DNA of 64,000 nucleotides from Marinicrinis sediminis (GCF_042685085.1 NZ_JBHUMM010000012.1:1-64000); one strand, 5' to 3'; counted from the first letter of the stretch, positions 32,727 through 42,362 are shown. The notes: generated from the sequence alone by a model not told the origin. Numbers and translations: made by a program.

Positions 32727-33269
32727 TCACTGTTCCATTTGCTTGGCGAGAAATCCGGCTGCGGTTTCCGCCATTTTGATTTCCATTTGACTCATTTTCA
32801 CACTGTCATCCTTGCTCAGCATCACAACGGTACCAATCGGATCTCCGCCTGCGATGATCGGTGCAATGACGACTGAAGAATACGTCTCATGGTGATCTTT
32901 CGTCACCTCATACTGTCCACTATTCGTTTCCAGCACCGTTTTTCGCTGCTCCATGCTGCTCTCCACGATGTTTCCGACCTGCTTATCCATGAAGTCTTTT
33001 TTGGAAGCGCCTGATATGGCGATGATCTGATCGCGGTCAGATATCATCGTGATGTGATTGGTGCTTTCATACAGCGACTCTGCATATTCTTTAGCAAAAT
33101 CCCCTAGCTCACCAATGGGGGAATATTTCTTCAAAATCACTTCACCGTCGCGATCCACGAAAATTTCGAGCGGATCGCCTTCACGAATGCGAAGGGTACG
33201 GCGAATTTCTTTCGGTATCACAACCCTGCCAAGATCATCAATTCTACGCACGATTCCAGTTGCTTTCAT
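32727..33269 (-). CDS. spoVT: Stage V sporulation protein T
   Basis: A forespore transcription factor that tunes sigma-G genes. The N-terminal AbrB-type swapped-hairpin domain reads MKATGIVRRIDDLGRVVIPKE, and the C-terminal about 120 residues form a GAF-like domain. The start is ATG 33269 (180 residues, near the 178 of B. subtilis); the longer open frame upstream includes the sigma-G promoter and leader. It is paralogous to abrB at 52722. Confidence 0.97.
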   Translation of the reverse strand: MKATGIVRRIDDLGRVVIPKEIRRTLRIREGDPLEIFVDRDGEVILKKYSPIGELGDFAKEYAESLYESTNHITMISDRDQIIAISGASKKDFMDKQVGNIVESSMEQRKTVLETNSGQYEVTKDHHETYSSVVIAPIIAGGDPIGTVVMLSKDDSVKMSQMEIKMAETAAGFLAKQMEQ

Positions 33270-33343
33270 ACCTCTTGTTGCCTCACTTTCTCTGAAGATT
33301 TGTTCACTGGATAAATACGTGTATGGTTGTTTGTTTCTGACCA

Positions 33344-33374
33344 TAGTATTCTTCTGCTCCCATTTTCTTATGCA
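33344..33374 (-). promoter_or_regulatory. Sigma-G-type promoter for spoVT
   Basis: TGCATA (33369-33374) and AATACTA (33344-33350) with 18 nt spacing, close to the sigma-G consensus (TGNATA, CATACTA). B. subtilis spoVT is sigma-G dependent. The predicted leader is about 70 nt. Confidence 0.72.
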
Positions 33375-33429
33375 TGAGGGCAGGAATCCAATCGAAAGGA
33401 GAAACAGGCATGAGACCAACTTTCAGGCT

Positions 33430-34392
33430 TTAAGCAGGCAAGTCCATTTCCACGATGTGATCGGGAAGCTCCTGCTCCATAAAGGCCACGAACCGCTGTT
33501 CAACCATTTGTCCCTTTACGGTTTCAATGACGTCTTCGTACGTCGGCACTTCGCGCTCCTCCACCTTAATCAAATGATAACCGTAGGTGGTCTCCACCGG
33601 ATCACTGATCTTGTTGAGGGGCAGCTCCAGTACCGCCTTACGGAATGGCGCCACAAAATTGTTGACGTTGGCATTCTTCATGGTCCCGCCTTGATCCTTT
33701 GATCCTGGATCATCCGAATACGAGGCTGCCAATGCGGCAAAATCCTCTCCATTATCCAGCTTCTGCTTGACACTTTCCGCTAATTCCAATGCTTCATCCT
33801 GGGTTCTGTCTTCATTGGTTCCAATCAAAATATGGCTCACCGTTACTTCAGATACATACGCGTTCGGATCTGCTGCGATGGTCTCTTCATAATGCGCCTT
33901 GAGGTCCGCTTCCGACACGGATGCCGCAATCTGATCAATCGCCATACTTTGCAACAGCATATATTCTTTATACTCGTCTTCGGTCAAGTCAACCTGATCC
34001 AGCATTTCATTCCACTGGGACTCCCAATCCGGGTTGGTCGTCTCAAGCTCCTTGGTCATGGATGTGAAGGCATCATTGGCCTCCTGTTTCAGTTTGTCGC
34101 GCTCTTCCTCTGACAGTCGGGATTCGAAAATTTTCAATGCGATATACTGCTTGAGCATATCTTCCTCAAACTTCGTATCCATCGATTTTCGCTGCTCATA
34201 ATACGGATCATTGGCTTCTTTGACGGATTTGAAGGTTTCAAACTCTTCTTCCGTCACCTGTACCGTATCTGTGTCATTTGGCTCCAGCTTGTACACAGCA
34301 AGCTGGTCTTGACCACCGCATGCGGTAACTGCCAGCACAATCGCCATTAGCAGTATACCTATCCATACCACTGAACGTTTACTTCGAAACAT
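33430..34392 (-). CDS. PrsA-like peptidylprolyl isomerase lipoprotein
   Basis: 320 residues starting at ATG 34392 with AAGGAGG nine nt upstream. A lipoprotein signal (about 1-24) ends at AVTAC, so the cysteine should be lipidated and the protein held outside the membrane. A SurA-like N-terminal region is followed by a parvulin domain (VSHILIGTNED, DFAALAASYSDDPGSKDQGG and TTYGYHLIKVEERE). It likely helps fold exported proteins. It overlaps mfd by 14 nt. B. subtilis has a related gene (yacD) near cysK instead. Confidence 0.93.
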   Translation of the reverse strand: MFRSKRSVVWIGILLMAIVLAVTACGGQDQLAVYKLEPNDTDTVQVTEEEFETFKSVKEANDPYYEQRKSMDTKFEEDMLKQYIALKIFESRLSEEERDKLKQEANDAFTSMTKELETTNPDWESQWNEMLDQVDLTEDEYKEYMLLQSMAIDQIAASVSEADLKAHYEETIAADPNAYVSEVTVSHILIGTNEDRTQDEALELAESVKQKLDNGEDFAALAASYSDDPGSKDQGGTMKNANVNNFVAPFRKAVLELPLNKISDPVETTYGYHLIKVEEREVPTYEDVIETVKGQMVEQRFVAFMEQELPDHIVEMDLPA

Positions 34393-37300
34393 CTTGCAAT
34401 TCCTCCTTCGGCTTGATGACCTGCTCATATTGGGATAAAAACTTTAACAGCTGCTCCATCATGTTTTCTGCTGTATAGCCCTTGCCACTAAACTGGATCT
34501 TGATTTCTGAGCCTGCTGCAATTTTGATTCGTTTCTCAAACTGCATCGTCAGCTCAAACAGCTTTTGCCCATCGATGTGCGAGTTTTCCGTTTGGGAGAT
34601 GACCATCTCCACGTCCAATCCCTTTTGGGAAACACTCAGGATATGATAACGTTTCCCGTACGCTTTCAGCTTGGCTACATCGATCAGATTCACGACCGCT
34701 TGCGGCGGTTCTCCGAAACGATCGATCATTTCATCCAGCAGATCCAGCGCTTCGTCGATGGTAGAAACGGCGGCCACCTTTTTATAAATCTCAATTTTTT
34801 GCATACTGTCGTATATATAGTCAGGCGGCAAATAGGCGTCGATATTGAGGTCAATCTGCGTGTTGATCTCGGGCTTGGGCTGCTCCACTTCTTGCTGGAA
34901 CTGGGCTTTTCGCTTGTTGATTTCCTCCGTCAGCATCTGTGAATACATATCGAAACCGACAGACGCAATGAATCCATGCTGCTCCGCTCCCAGCAAATTA
35001 CCCGCTCCACGTATGGACAAATCACGCATGGCTATCTTAAATCCGGAACCAAGCTCTGTGAATTCCTTGATGGATTGCAGTCGCTTCTCCGCGACTTCGG
35101 TAAGCACTTTGTCACGCTGATACGTAAAATAAGCATAGGCAATCCGGTTGGAACGCCCCACTCGTCCCCTGAGCTGGTACAACTGGGAAAGACCCAGTTT
35201 ATCCGCATCGTGAACGATCAGCGTATTGACATTCGGGATATCCACTCCGGTCTCGATAATACTCGTGCTCACGAGCACATCGTATTCCCCGTCGAGAAAA
35301 TCCAGGATGGTCTTCTCCAGCTCCTGCTCGGACATTTGTCCGTGGCTGACCGCCACTCTCGCTTCCGGTACGAGCATCGAAATTTGCTCGGCCATCTGGT
35401 AAATGCCCTGTACGCGGTTGAACAGGTAGTACACTTGACCGGATCTCGCCAGCTCCCGTTCGATGGATTCGCGGATCAGCGCCGGGCTGTACTCCAGCAC
35501 ATAGGTTTGCACCGGAAAACGATTCTCCGGCGGTGTCTCGATAACCGACAGGTCTCGTACGCCCAGCATGGACATATGAAGCGTTCTAGGGATCGGAGTA
35601 GCGGTAAGGGTCAGCACGTCTACGTTGGTCTTCAATCTCTTCAGCTTCTCCTTGTGTGTCACCCCGAATCGCTGCTCTTCATCGACAATCAACAGACCGA
35701 GATCCTTGAACTGAATATCCTTGGAGAGCAGGCGATGCGTACCGATCACGACATCCACCGTCCCTGCTTTTATGCCCTTTGCTGTCTCATTCTGCTCCTT
35801 GCGTGAGCGGAAGCGACTGAGCACCTCGATTTTGAACGGGTAGTCGCTGAAACGTTCCTTGAAAGTCTCATAATGCTGCTGGGCCAGGATCGTAGTCGGG
35901 ACGAGTACGGCTACCTGCTTGCCTTCAATGGCAGCCTTGAATGCGGCCCGAATGGCCACTTCCGTCTTCCCGTATCCGACATCCCCGCACAGGAGGCGAT
36001 CCATTGGGTATGTTTTGTGCATGTCTTTCTTGATCTCTTCAATGGCTCGAATTTGATCCACCGTTTCGTCATAAGGGAACAAGTCCTCGAATTCCTTTTG
36101 ATACGGCGTATCCTTGGAAAACGCAAATCCTTGTGTCGATTGGCGTTCCGCATACAGCTTGATCAGGTCATCGGCAATATCCTTGACGGAGGATCTGGCC
36201 TTGCTCTTGACTTTGTTCCATTCATTGCCGCCTAGTTTATACAGCTTCGGTTCTTTTTCTTCTGCGCCTACATATTTCTGAATGAGGTGAATCTGGTCAA
36301 TCGGAACCGAGAGCTTATCCCCGCCTGCATACACTACATGCAGATAATCCTTGTGTATGCCATTGATCTCCAGGGTGCCGATGCCTACATATTTCCCGAT
36401 GCCGTGATTGACGTGAACGACATAGTCGCCTTCCTTCAGTTCGAGATAGCTCTTGATGCGCTCGGCATTCTCGATTTTCTTCTCGGTCTTCTTGCGGGTC
36501 TTCCGCTGCTTCTGAGAGAAAATTTCGCCTTCGGTAATGACCGAAATGCGCGCACCCGGGAATTCATAACCGGCATGAAGGTTCCCGTTGATAATCGTGG
36601 GCAGGGCAATGTCATAATCTTGCAGGATGCGCTTCAGTCGCTCGACTCGTTCCTCCCCGTTGGCCAGCATGATCACTTCCTGACCGCTCTTCTTCCAGCG
36701 GTCCATCTCGGTTTTGAGCACGTTCATCTGACCATGGAAGTTCTGCATTCCCCGGCACATAAAATTGACAATGTTCTGCGGCTGGGTTTGCGGTATCTGT
36801 CTCAGGAAGAGCGAGGTATACAAGATGGAATGGGCACTGTACTGCAGCAATGACTCATAAGACTTGGACATGACAAACCCGGGGAGACTCTCGCCACTCT
36901 CCAGCATCATCGCCAGCGACTCTGATTCATCCTTCTCCATTTGCTTGGCTGTTTCCACCAGTCTCATCGGCTCGTCGACCAGGATGAAGCTGTCCTCATG
37001 AATATAATCAAGCAGGGTATGTCGTTCCGGGTACAGCAGCGACACGTATTTATACATGGATTGAAAATAGACCCCTTGACGCAACTGCTCGATCTCTTCG
37101 GAAAGGGTCTGTTGCAATTTCGCTTTTGCTTCCCGATCGGACATTTTATTCAGTTGCTGCTCCAACAAATCATAGGCATGATCTGCACTGTTGCTCAGTC
37201 TGCGCTCATCGGCAATCAATTCCCTCGCTGGTGCAAGCAACAAGCTGTCCAACGCATCCGTCGAACGCTGCTCATGGGGATCGAATATACGGATGGAATC

Positions 37301-37906
37301 GACTTCATCTCCGAACCATTCTACCCGCACCCCCTGGTCAGACTGAAGCGGGAAGATGTCCACGATGCCGCCCCGCACACTAATCTCGCCTCTTACCTCA
37401 ACCCGCTCTGTACGCTCATAGCCCATATAGACAAGCCGTTCAACGAACTTGTGAATATCCATTTCGTCCCCGACGGAAATTTGAAGCTGTGCCTGTTGCA
37501 TCGCCTCCTTGGACGGAAGCAGTCTTCGGATGCCCGCATACGGTACAACCAGCACACCCTTGAATCCTTGCGACAACGCAGAGAGCACTTCAATACGCTG
37601 TGCCATCATCTCCGGACTGCTGATTGCCGCTTCTGTCATCATGATTTCATTGGCCGGATAGAGCCAAACCTGCTCGTTCGGAAGCAGCTCCACCAAGTCT
37701 TCCACGATTTTTTGCGCGGAAAACATATTATGCGTCACGACAACCATATTTTTCTGATGTGCTGTATACAATGTAGCGGCCATCACTTGCTTGGATGATC
37801 CCGCCAGTCCACTGATCAGCTGTTCCTTCATTCCTTTCTCAAGCCCTGCCTGGATGGAATGAAAATCGGAATCCTTCTGGAAAGATGCAAATAATTGTTC
37901 AAACAT
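34379..37906 (-). CDS. mfd: Transcription-repair coupling factor
   Basis: Removes RNA polymerase stalled at lesions and recruits UvrA. 1175 residues. UvrB-like N-terminal domains (about 1-330) are followed by the polymerase-interacting CarD-like domain (about 490-560), then the SF2 translocase with GDVGYGKTE (641-649) and DEEQ (742-745). ETGVDIPNVNTLIVHDAD, QLYQLRGRVGRSNR and the C-terminal autoinhibitory domain complete it. Length is typical of Bacilli. Confidence 0.98.
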   Translation of the reverse strand: MFEQLFASFQKDSDFHSIQAGLEKGMKEQLISGLAGSSKQVMAATLYTAHQKNMVVVTHNMFSAQKIVEDLVELLPNEQVWLYPANEIMMTEAAISSPEMMAQRIEVLSALSQGFKGVLVVPYAGIRRLLPSKEAMQQAQLQISVGDEMDIHKFVERLVYMGYERTERVEVRGEISVRGGIVDIFPLQSDQGVRVEWFGDEVDSIRIFDPHEQRSTDALDSLLLAPARELIADERRLSNSADHAYDLLEQQLNKMSDREAKAKLQQTLSEEIEQLRQGVYFQSMYKYVSLLYPERHTLLDYIHEDSFILVDEPMRLVETAKQMEKDESESLAMMLESGESLPGFVMSKSYESLLQYSAHSILYTSLFLRQIPQTQPQNIVNFMCRGMQNFHGQMNVLKTEMDRWKKSGQEVIMLANGEERVERLKRILQDYDIALPTIINGNLHAGYEFPGARISVITEGEIFSQKQRKTRKKTEKKIENAERIKSYLELKEGDYVVHVNHGIGKYVGIGTLEINGIHKDYLHVVYAGGDKLSVPIDQIHLIQKYVGAEEKEPKLYKLGGNEWNKVKSKARSSVKDIADDLIKLYAERQSTQGFAFSKDTPYQKEFEDLFPYDETVDQIRAIEEIKKDMHKTYPMDRLLCGDVGYGKTEVAIRAAFKAAIEGKQVAVLVPTTILAQQHYETFKERFSDYPFKIEVLSRFRSRKEQNETAKGIKAGTVDVVIGTHRLLSKDIQFKDLGLLIVDEEQRFGVTHKEKLKRLKTNVDVLTLTATPIPRTLHMSMLGVRDLSVIETPPENRFPVQTYVLEYSPALIRESIERELARSGQVYYLFNRVQGIYQMAEQISMLVPEARVAVSHGQMSEQELEKTILDFLDGEYDVLVSTSIIETGVDIPNVNTLIVHDADKLGLSQLYQLRGRVGRSNRIAYAYFTYQRDKVLTEVAEKRLQSIKEFTELGSGFKIAMRDLSIRGAGNLLGAEQHGFIASVGFDMYSQMLTEEINKRKAQFQQEVEQPKPEINTQIDLNIDAYLPPDYIYDSMQKIEIYKKVAAVSTIDEALDLLDEMIDRFGEPPQAVVNLIDVAKLKAYGKRYHILSVSQKGLDVEMVISQTENSHIDGQKLFELTMQFEKRIKIAAGSEIKIQFSGKGYTAENMMEQLLKFLSQYEQVIKPKEELQDVSK

Positions 37907-38084
37907 GCCGTGTGTTCCTCCCCTTCACGCCAAAGAAGCCTTAGCAGAAAGCCAAGGCTTACGTAAGCCGCGCATCCCTGGATGCGGGATGCTTAACTTT
38001 GCTTGTTGCGTTTCTTCTTTTTTCAGTATATGTATGAAACGGAAACGATACCAACAGTATGGACGATTCGGCTTCATTTCAAAC
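37907..38084. other. pth-mfd gap with three inverted repeats
   Basis: The 178-nt gap contains three successive inverted repeats: GCATCCC-N7-GGGATGC, the palindrome GGCTTACGTAAGCC, and AGCCTT-N11-AAGGCT. None has a strong T-run, so they are not obvious terminators. No fin (yabK) frame with its cysteine pairs is present, although that gene occupies this position in B. subtilis. Confidence 0.65.
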
Positions 38085-38645
38085 TTAACCATTGCACTGC
38101 CCCATCACCTTCTCAAAAGGTTCTTGCAAGATCATTTTCATGGCCCGTTCCGATTGATCGAGGGCCATTTGCAACGCTTCCTGCTCTGCCTTGGCAAAAG
38201 GCGACAGGACGTAATCCACCACGGTCATTTGTGCCGGTCTGGAGATCCCCATCCGTATACGCTTGAACTGCTGCGTACCGGTATGCTGAATGATCGATCG
38301 AATGCCGTTATGTCCGCCAGCGCTCCCCTTGTATCGCAGTCTGATCTTTCCAAGCTCGGTATCCAGGTCATCGTAGACGACAATAAAATCATCCAGATCT
38401 ATTTTATAGTAATCTAGAAAAGCTCGCACGGCTTCCCCCGATAGGTTCATATATGTCATGGGCTTCATCAGCATGACCTTGGTGCCCGCGATCGTTCCTT
38501 CTGCGATTTCAGACCGAAATGATTTTTTCGTGGTAAACGTCAACCCATGGGACTGTGCAAATTGATCCAGTGCCATAAATCCCACATTGTGGCGGGTTGG
38601 CGCATATTGTTTTCCCGGATTTCCCAATCCTACAAACCACTTCAC
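38085..38645 (-). CDS. pth: Peptidyl-tRNA hydrolase
   Basis: Recycles tRNA from dropped-off peptidyl-tRNA (B. subtilis spoVC). The GTG at 38645, placed seven nt after AAAGGGGG, gives 186 residues beginning MKWFVGLGNPGKQY. The catalytic His is in TRHNVGF, with PMTYMNLSG, VVYDDLD and GSAGGHNGIRS following. The open frame extends 13 codons upstream but lacks family match. It is divergent from the small plus-strand gene at 38852. Confidence 0.96.
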   Translation of the reverse strand: MKWFVGLGNPGKQYAPTRHNVGFMALDQFAQSHGLTFTTKKSFRSEIAEGTIAGTKVMLMKPMTYMNLSGEAVRAFLDYYKIDLDDFIVVYDDLDTELGKIRLRYKGSAGGHNGIRSIIQHTGTQQFKRIRMGISRPAQMTVVDYVLSPFAKAEQEALQMALDQSERAMKMILQEPFEKVMGQCNG

Positions 38646-38851
38646 CACATATCCCCCTTTCGAACATTTCTTTGCTTCTGGCATTCACGTGACCGAATAG
38701 CATGCTTCTCATTTGAGCAGGCACCCGTTTGTGAGAACAGCATGTACGAAAATACATGAAGTTTGTGAAAAATTTGTAGTATTTGTTTTGTTTCTGCTGA
38801 AACGAAACGGCTTTCTTAATTGTCTTATTAATGAACATGAACAAGTAGGTG

Positions 38852-39058
38852 ATGAGATTGTATTATAATGGCCAAGCTTTAACAGAAGACATTCATTTTG
38901 AGGATCATATCGAGCATGCGGTTCCGATCCAAATCTACGAGGAAAATGCCCACTATGATATCGGGTTCGTAGAAAGGTATGATGGTTCACATGTCATCGT
39001 CAATCAAACCAGATATCCCCGAAGTCGATTTCATTTTGTTTCCCGGCCTGGTTATTAG
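38852..39058 (+). CDS. Small hypothetical protein
   Basis: 68 residues from ATG 38852 (MRLYYNGQALTEDIHFEDH), with AGTAGGTG directly upstream; a TTG at 38858 is an alternative. It is acidic and His/Tyr-rich with no membrane segment or motif I recognise. Reasons to think it real: opposite strand to all neighbours, protein-like composition, and a perfect 15-bp terminator placed right after its stop. Function unknown. Confidence 0.68.
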   Translation: MRLYYNGQALTEDIHFEDHIEHAVPIQIYEENAHYDIGFVERYDGSHVIVNQTRYPRSRFHFVSRPGY

Positions 39059-39070
39059 ATGATAGACGGT

Positions 39071-39110
39071 AAGGGTTGTTTCTCTCAAACAGAGAAACAA
39101 CCCTTTTTTT
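39071..39110 (+). terminator. Strong terminator after the small plus-strand gene
   Basis: A perfect 15-bp stem (39071-39085 and 39091-39105), 5-nt loop, then five more Ts on the plus strand. A second small hairpin GCTGAACTCAGC with TTTTT follows at once (39111-39127). Both point in the plus direction, 12 nt after the stop of the 68-residue gene. Confidence 0.9.
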
Positions 39111-39177
39111 GCTGAACTCAGCTTTTTGATAACCTCATGCTGTTCACTGCATCATGCGATTCGCTGACGACGAACGT

Positions 39178-39807
39178 TCATTCAGCCTTTTCTTCGCTAT
39201 CTTCGTTCTCGTTTTCATTACTCGCTTCGATGGCAACTTCTTCCTCGGTGTCAAGTTTCTGTGCAGTCAGAATCGTCACAACAACCTCCGATGGGTCATT
39301 CTCAATTTCTACCCCTTGTGGAGTCTCGAGATCCGATATACTGAGATGGTCACCGGCATGTAAATGATCGATCGGTACTTCAATGTTGCCAGGAATCTCG
39401 GCTGGCATGCAGCGGACCACGACTTGATGGGTCTGAACCTGCTGCAAACCTCCCTCTTCCTTCACCCCGACGGCCTCTCCAGTGAAGATAAGCGGAACTT
39501 CCGCCTGAACCTGTTCATTCATCTGAATCTGATGGAAGTCTGCGTGTAAAATCTGCTTCTGCAAGGCATCACGCTGCATATCCTGGAGAAGGACAGAAAC
39601 GGCATCGCCCTGTACATCCAGCTCCACAATCTGATTGGGATTGGACTGGTACAAGCGGTTCAATTCCTGCTCTGATACCGTAATGGCTACACTACCAAAT
39701 TCCTTGCCGTATACGACAGCCGGAATATGCCCGGCATTGCGAAGCTGTCGCAATTCCGATGCCGTTTGCGCGGAATCTCGTTTCTCTGCCTGAAGTTGTA
39801 CGGACAT
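39178..39807 (-). CDS. ctc: 50S ribosomal protein L25/general stress protein Ctc
   Basis: Binds 5S rRNA. 209 residues: the N-terminal L25 domain (about 1-95, with KRDSAQTASELRQLRNAGHIPAVVYGKE) and the C-terminal TL5/CTC beta domain, then a very acidic tail (Glu/Asn-rich, last about 20). AGGAGG precedes the ATG by 7 nt. It follows prs by 60 nt. Confidence 0.96.
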   Translation of the reverse strand: MSVQLQAEKRDSAQTASELRQLRNAGHIPAVVYGKEFGSVAITVSEQELNRLYQSNPNQIVELDVQGDAVSVLLQDMQRDALQKQILHADFHQIQMNEQVQAEVPLIFTGEAVGVKEEGGLQQVQTHQVVVRCMPAEIPGNIEVPIDHLHAGDHLSISDLETPQGVEIENDPSEVVVTILTAQKLDTEEEVAIEASNENENEDSEEKAE

Positions 39808-39867
39808 TTGAAGGCCTCCTCATTTCGTGGTATACGCATTAATGTACCCGAACGAGGATGTTTCAAA

Positions 39868-40818
39868 TCAATTTTCGAACAATTTGCTGATGGAGAGCTC
39901 TTCGTGAATACGGACGATGGCTTCGCCAAGCAGTGGCGCCACAGACAGTACCTTTATCTTCTCAGGCAATTCCCGATTCTCGAAGGAGATCGTATTCGTT
40001 ACAACGACTTCCCGAATATCCGCCTGATCCAGTCGCTCCATAGCTGGACCTGAAAGGACTGGGTGGGTGCAGCACGCATAGACTTCCTTGACCCCTTTGG
40101 CCTTCAGGGCATCCGCGGCCAGGCAGATAGTTCCTGCAGTATCTATAATATCATCAATCAAGATGGCGGTTTTGCCTTCTACTTCCCCGATAATGTTCAT
40201 CACTTCACATACATTCGGTTCTGGTCTTCTCTTATCAATAATGGCAAGCGGCGCGGCCAGATAATCAGCCAGCTTTCTCGCACGTACAACTCCGCCATGA
40301 TCCGGAGACACGATTACAATCTCCTCCAGCTGCTTGCTCTTGAAATACTGACCCAAGATCGGAACGCCAAGTAAATGATCGACCGGAATGTCGAAGAAGC
40401 CCTGAATCTGCGTAGCATGCAAATCCATGGAAATGACGCGATGAGCGCCGGCTTTTTCGATCAGGTTGGCGACGAGCTTCGCCGTAATCGGATCTCTGGA
40501 GCGTGCCTTGCGATCCTGTCTGGCATAACCGTAATAAGGAATGACGACGTTGATGCTCTTGGCGGAAGCCCGCTTCAGTGCATCGACCATCACGAGCAGC
40601 TCCATCAAATGGTCGTTGACGGGAGCAGATGTGGACTGAATGACGAACACATCGGCGCCACGTACACTCTCTTTGAGATTGATTTGAATTTCACCGTCAC
40701 TAAAATTTTCTACAGTGGAATCACCCAGTTGTACATCGATTACACTTGCAATTTCTCTTGCTAGTCCAGGGTTGGAATTACAGGTGAATACTTTTAACTT
40801 TGAATCTGCGTAAGGCAC
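39868..40818 (-). CDS. prs: Ribose-phosphate pyrophosphokinase
   Basis: Makes PRPP from ribose 5-phosphate and ATP, the shared donor for purine, pyrimidine, NAD and salvage enzymes encoded elsewhere in the window. 316 residues. The ATP loop is near RQDRKARSRDPITAK, the catalytic region is VSPDHGGVVRARKLAD, and the PRPP motif is AILIDDIIDTAGT. The start codon is GTG with AGGAGG seven nt upstream. Confidence 0.98.
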   Translation of the reverse strand: MPYADSKLKVFTCNSNPGLAREIASVIDVQLGDSTVENFSDGEIQINLKESVRGADVFVIQSTSAPVNDHLMELLVMVDALKRASAKSINVVIPYYGYARQDRKARSRDPITAKLVANLIEKAGAHRVISMDLHATQIQGFFDIPVDHLLGVPILGQYFKSKQLEEIVIVSPDHGGVVRARKLADYLAAPLAIIDKRRPEPNVCEVMNIIGEVEGKTAILIDDIIDTAGTICLAADALKAKGVKEVYACCTHPVLSGPAMERLDQADIREVVVTNTISFENRELPEKIKVLSVAPLLGEAIVRIHEELSISKLFEN

Positions 40819-40883
40819 AGCCGTTCCTCCTGATTGATTAGATTCCGATCACGATGATCCGATGGTCATGTTGGTAGACGAAT

Positions 40884-42266
40884 TCAAGATTTTTGCTTGC
40901 GCTGACGCAACTTTTCCGCATAGCCAGGCTTGGTAGTTTGTCTGGCCCTTGCAATCGCCAGCCCGTTTTCGTCAATATTATGTGTAATGGTGGACCCTGC
41001 TACTACGTAAGCATTTTTGCCCACGGTGACTGGGGCAATCAGGTTGGAATTACTTCCGATAAACGCCCCGTCTTCAATGCGTGTCACATGTTTATTCATC
41101 CCGTCATAATTAGCCGTGATCGTTCCGCAGCCAATATTGACCCCGCTGCCCACTTCCGCGTCTCCTACATAGCTGAGATGAGGAACTTTGGAACCATCCC
41201 CGATCACGCTTTTTTTGATCTCGACGAAATCGCCAATTTTTACGTTGTTGCCAATCGTGCTTCCTGGACGAATATACGCAAATGGCCCTACCTGTACTTG
41301 ATGACCGAGGCTGGATTCGGTAATGACGGACTGCTTGATCACACAGCCATCGCCGACCACACTCTGGTCGATCTCCGTATTGGGTCCCAGCACGCACTGT
41401 TCCCCGATCTTGCTTCCTGCTTTGATGATCGTGCCCGGCAGGAGCTGCGTATCCATGCCAATTTCTACTCCGGTCTCAATATATACACTGGACGGGTCCT
41501 GAATGGTTACACCGTTACGCATATGGGTTTCACAGATCCGCTGTCTCATCCATTGCTCTGCCTGGGACAGGGCTACGCGATCGTTAACCCCGATGGAATC
41601 CCGGATATCATCCAGCACATACGCCTGAATGGTCTCCCCCTGCGACTGCAAGATGGAAATGACATCGGTCAGGTAATATTCCTGCTGCGCATTGTCATTG
41701 GTCACTTGCTCAAGCGCCTCAAACAGCTTGCGATTGTCAAAACAATAGGTGCCGGTATTGATCTCCTGAATGGCGGCTTCCTCTTCGCTGCAATCCTTTT
41801 GCTCCACGATCTTCTGCACGAGATCATGTTGGTCCCGCACAATGCGTCCATAGCCTTGTGGCTGGTCCAGCACCGCGGACATGATCGTTGCAGCCGCGCC
41901 TGATTCCACATGCAAGCGATGCATCGCTTCAAGTGAATCTGCCCGAATGAGCGGTGTATCTCCACATACGACAAAGGTGACGCCTTCTTCCTGCGCCAAT
42001 AACTCAGACGCCTGCAGTACAGCATGACCGGTTCCAAGCTGTTGTTCCTGCATAACATATTCAACGCGCTCATCCAAATAGCTGCGTACCGCCTCTGCGC
42101 CATGTCCAACAACGACCACACTGCGATCTGCCTCAACAGCCTCGAGCATGTCGACTACATGACCCACCATTGGCTTGCCGCATACGGGATGGAGCACTTT
42201 ATACAATTTCGATTTCATCCGCTTGCCTTGGCCTGCGGCTAAAACGATTCCGATTTTTTTACCCAC
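40884..42266 (-). CDS. glmU: Bifunctional GlmU (GlcN-1-P acetyltransferase/UDP-GlcNAc pyrophosphorylase)
   Basis: Makes UDP-GlcNAc for cell-wall synthesis. The N-terminal uridyltransferase has IVLAAGQGKRMKSKLYKVLH, and the C-terminal left-handed beta helix acetyltransferase has hexapeptide repeats (IGDFVEIKKS, GCGTITANYDG). The frame opens at GTG 42275, but GGGAGG is adjacent to it. The next GTG, 42266, has the proper nine-nt spacing and gives 460 residues. Confidence 0.97.
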   Translation of the reverse strand: MGKKIGIVLAAGQGKRMKSKLYKVLHPVCGKPMVGHVVDMLEAVEADRSVVVVGHGAEAVRSYLDERVEYVMQEQQLGTGHAVLQASELLAQEEGVTFVVCGDTPLIRADSLEAMHRLHVESGAAATIMSAVLDQPQGYGRIVRDQHDLVQKIVEQKDCSEEEAAIQEINTGTYCFDNRKLFEALEQVTNDNAQQEYYLTDVISILQSQGETIQAYVLDDIRDSIGVNDRVALSQAEQWMRQRICETHMRNGVTIQDPSSVYIETGVEIGMDTQLLPGTIIKAGSKIGEQCVLGPNTEIDQSVVGDGCVIKQSVITESSLGHQVQVGPFAYIRPGSTIGNNVKIGDFVEIKKSVIGDGSKVPHLSYVGDAEVGSGVNIGCGTITANYDGMNKHVTRIEDGAFIGSNSNLIAPVTVGKNAYVVAGSTITHNIDENGLAIARARQTTKPGYAEKLRQRKQKS

Positions 42267-42312
42267 TGTCTTCACCCTCCCTGCGATATTTGGTTAAGCA
42301 GGATATGGCAGC

Positions 42313-42338
42313 TTTTTATGCCTCTTTTTTATGCCTCT
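42313..42338. repeat. Tandem 13-bp duplication upstream of glmU
   Basis: TTTTTATGCCTCT occurs twice in direct succession between the spoVG terminator and glmU. No function can be assigned. Confidence 0.6.
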
Positions 42339-42362
42339 AATGAATATATCTTACTTTGCACA

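Noticed and set aside
39808..39867. Sigma-B promoter for ctc (GATTT, GGGTAC)
   Set aside because: Match is poor and spacing uncertain; short motif likely by chance.
40893..41903. 336-codon plus-strand frame opposite glmU
   Set aside because: Shadow of the hexapeptide-repeat region; no ribosome site.
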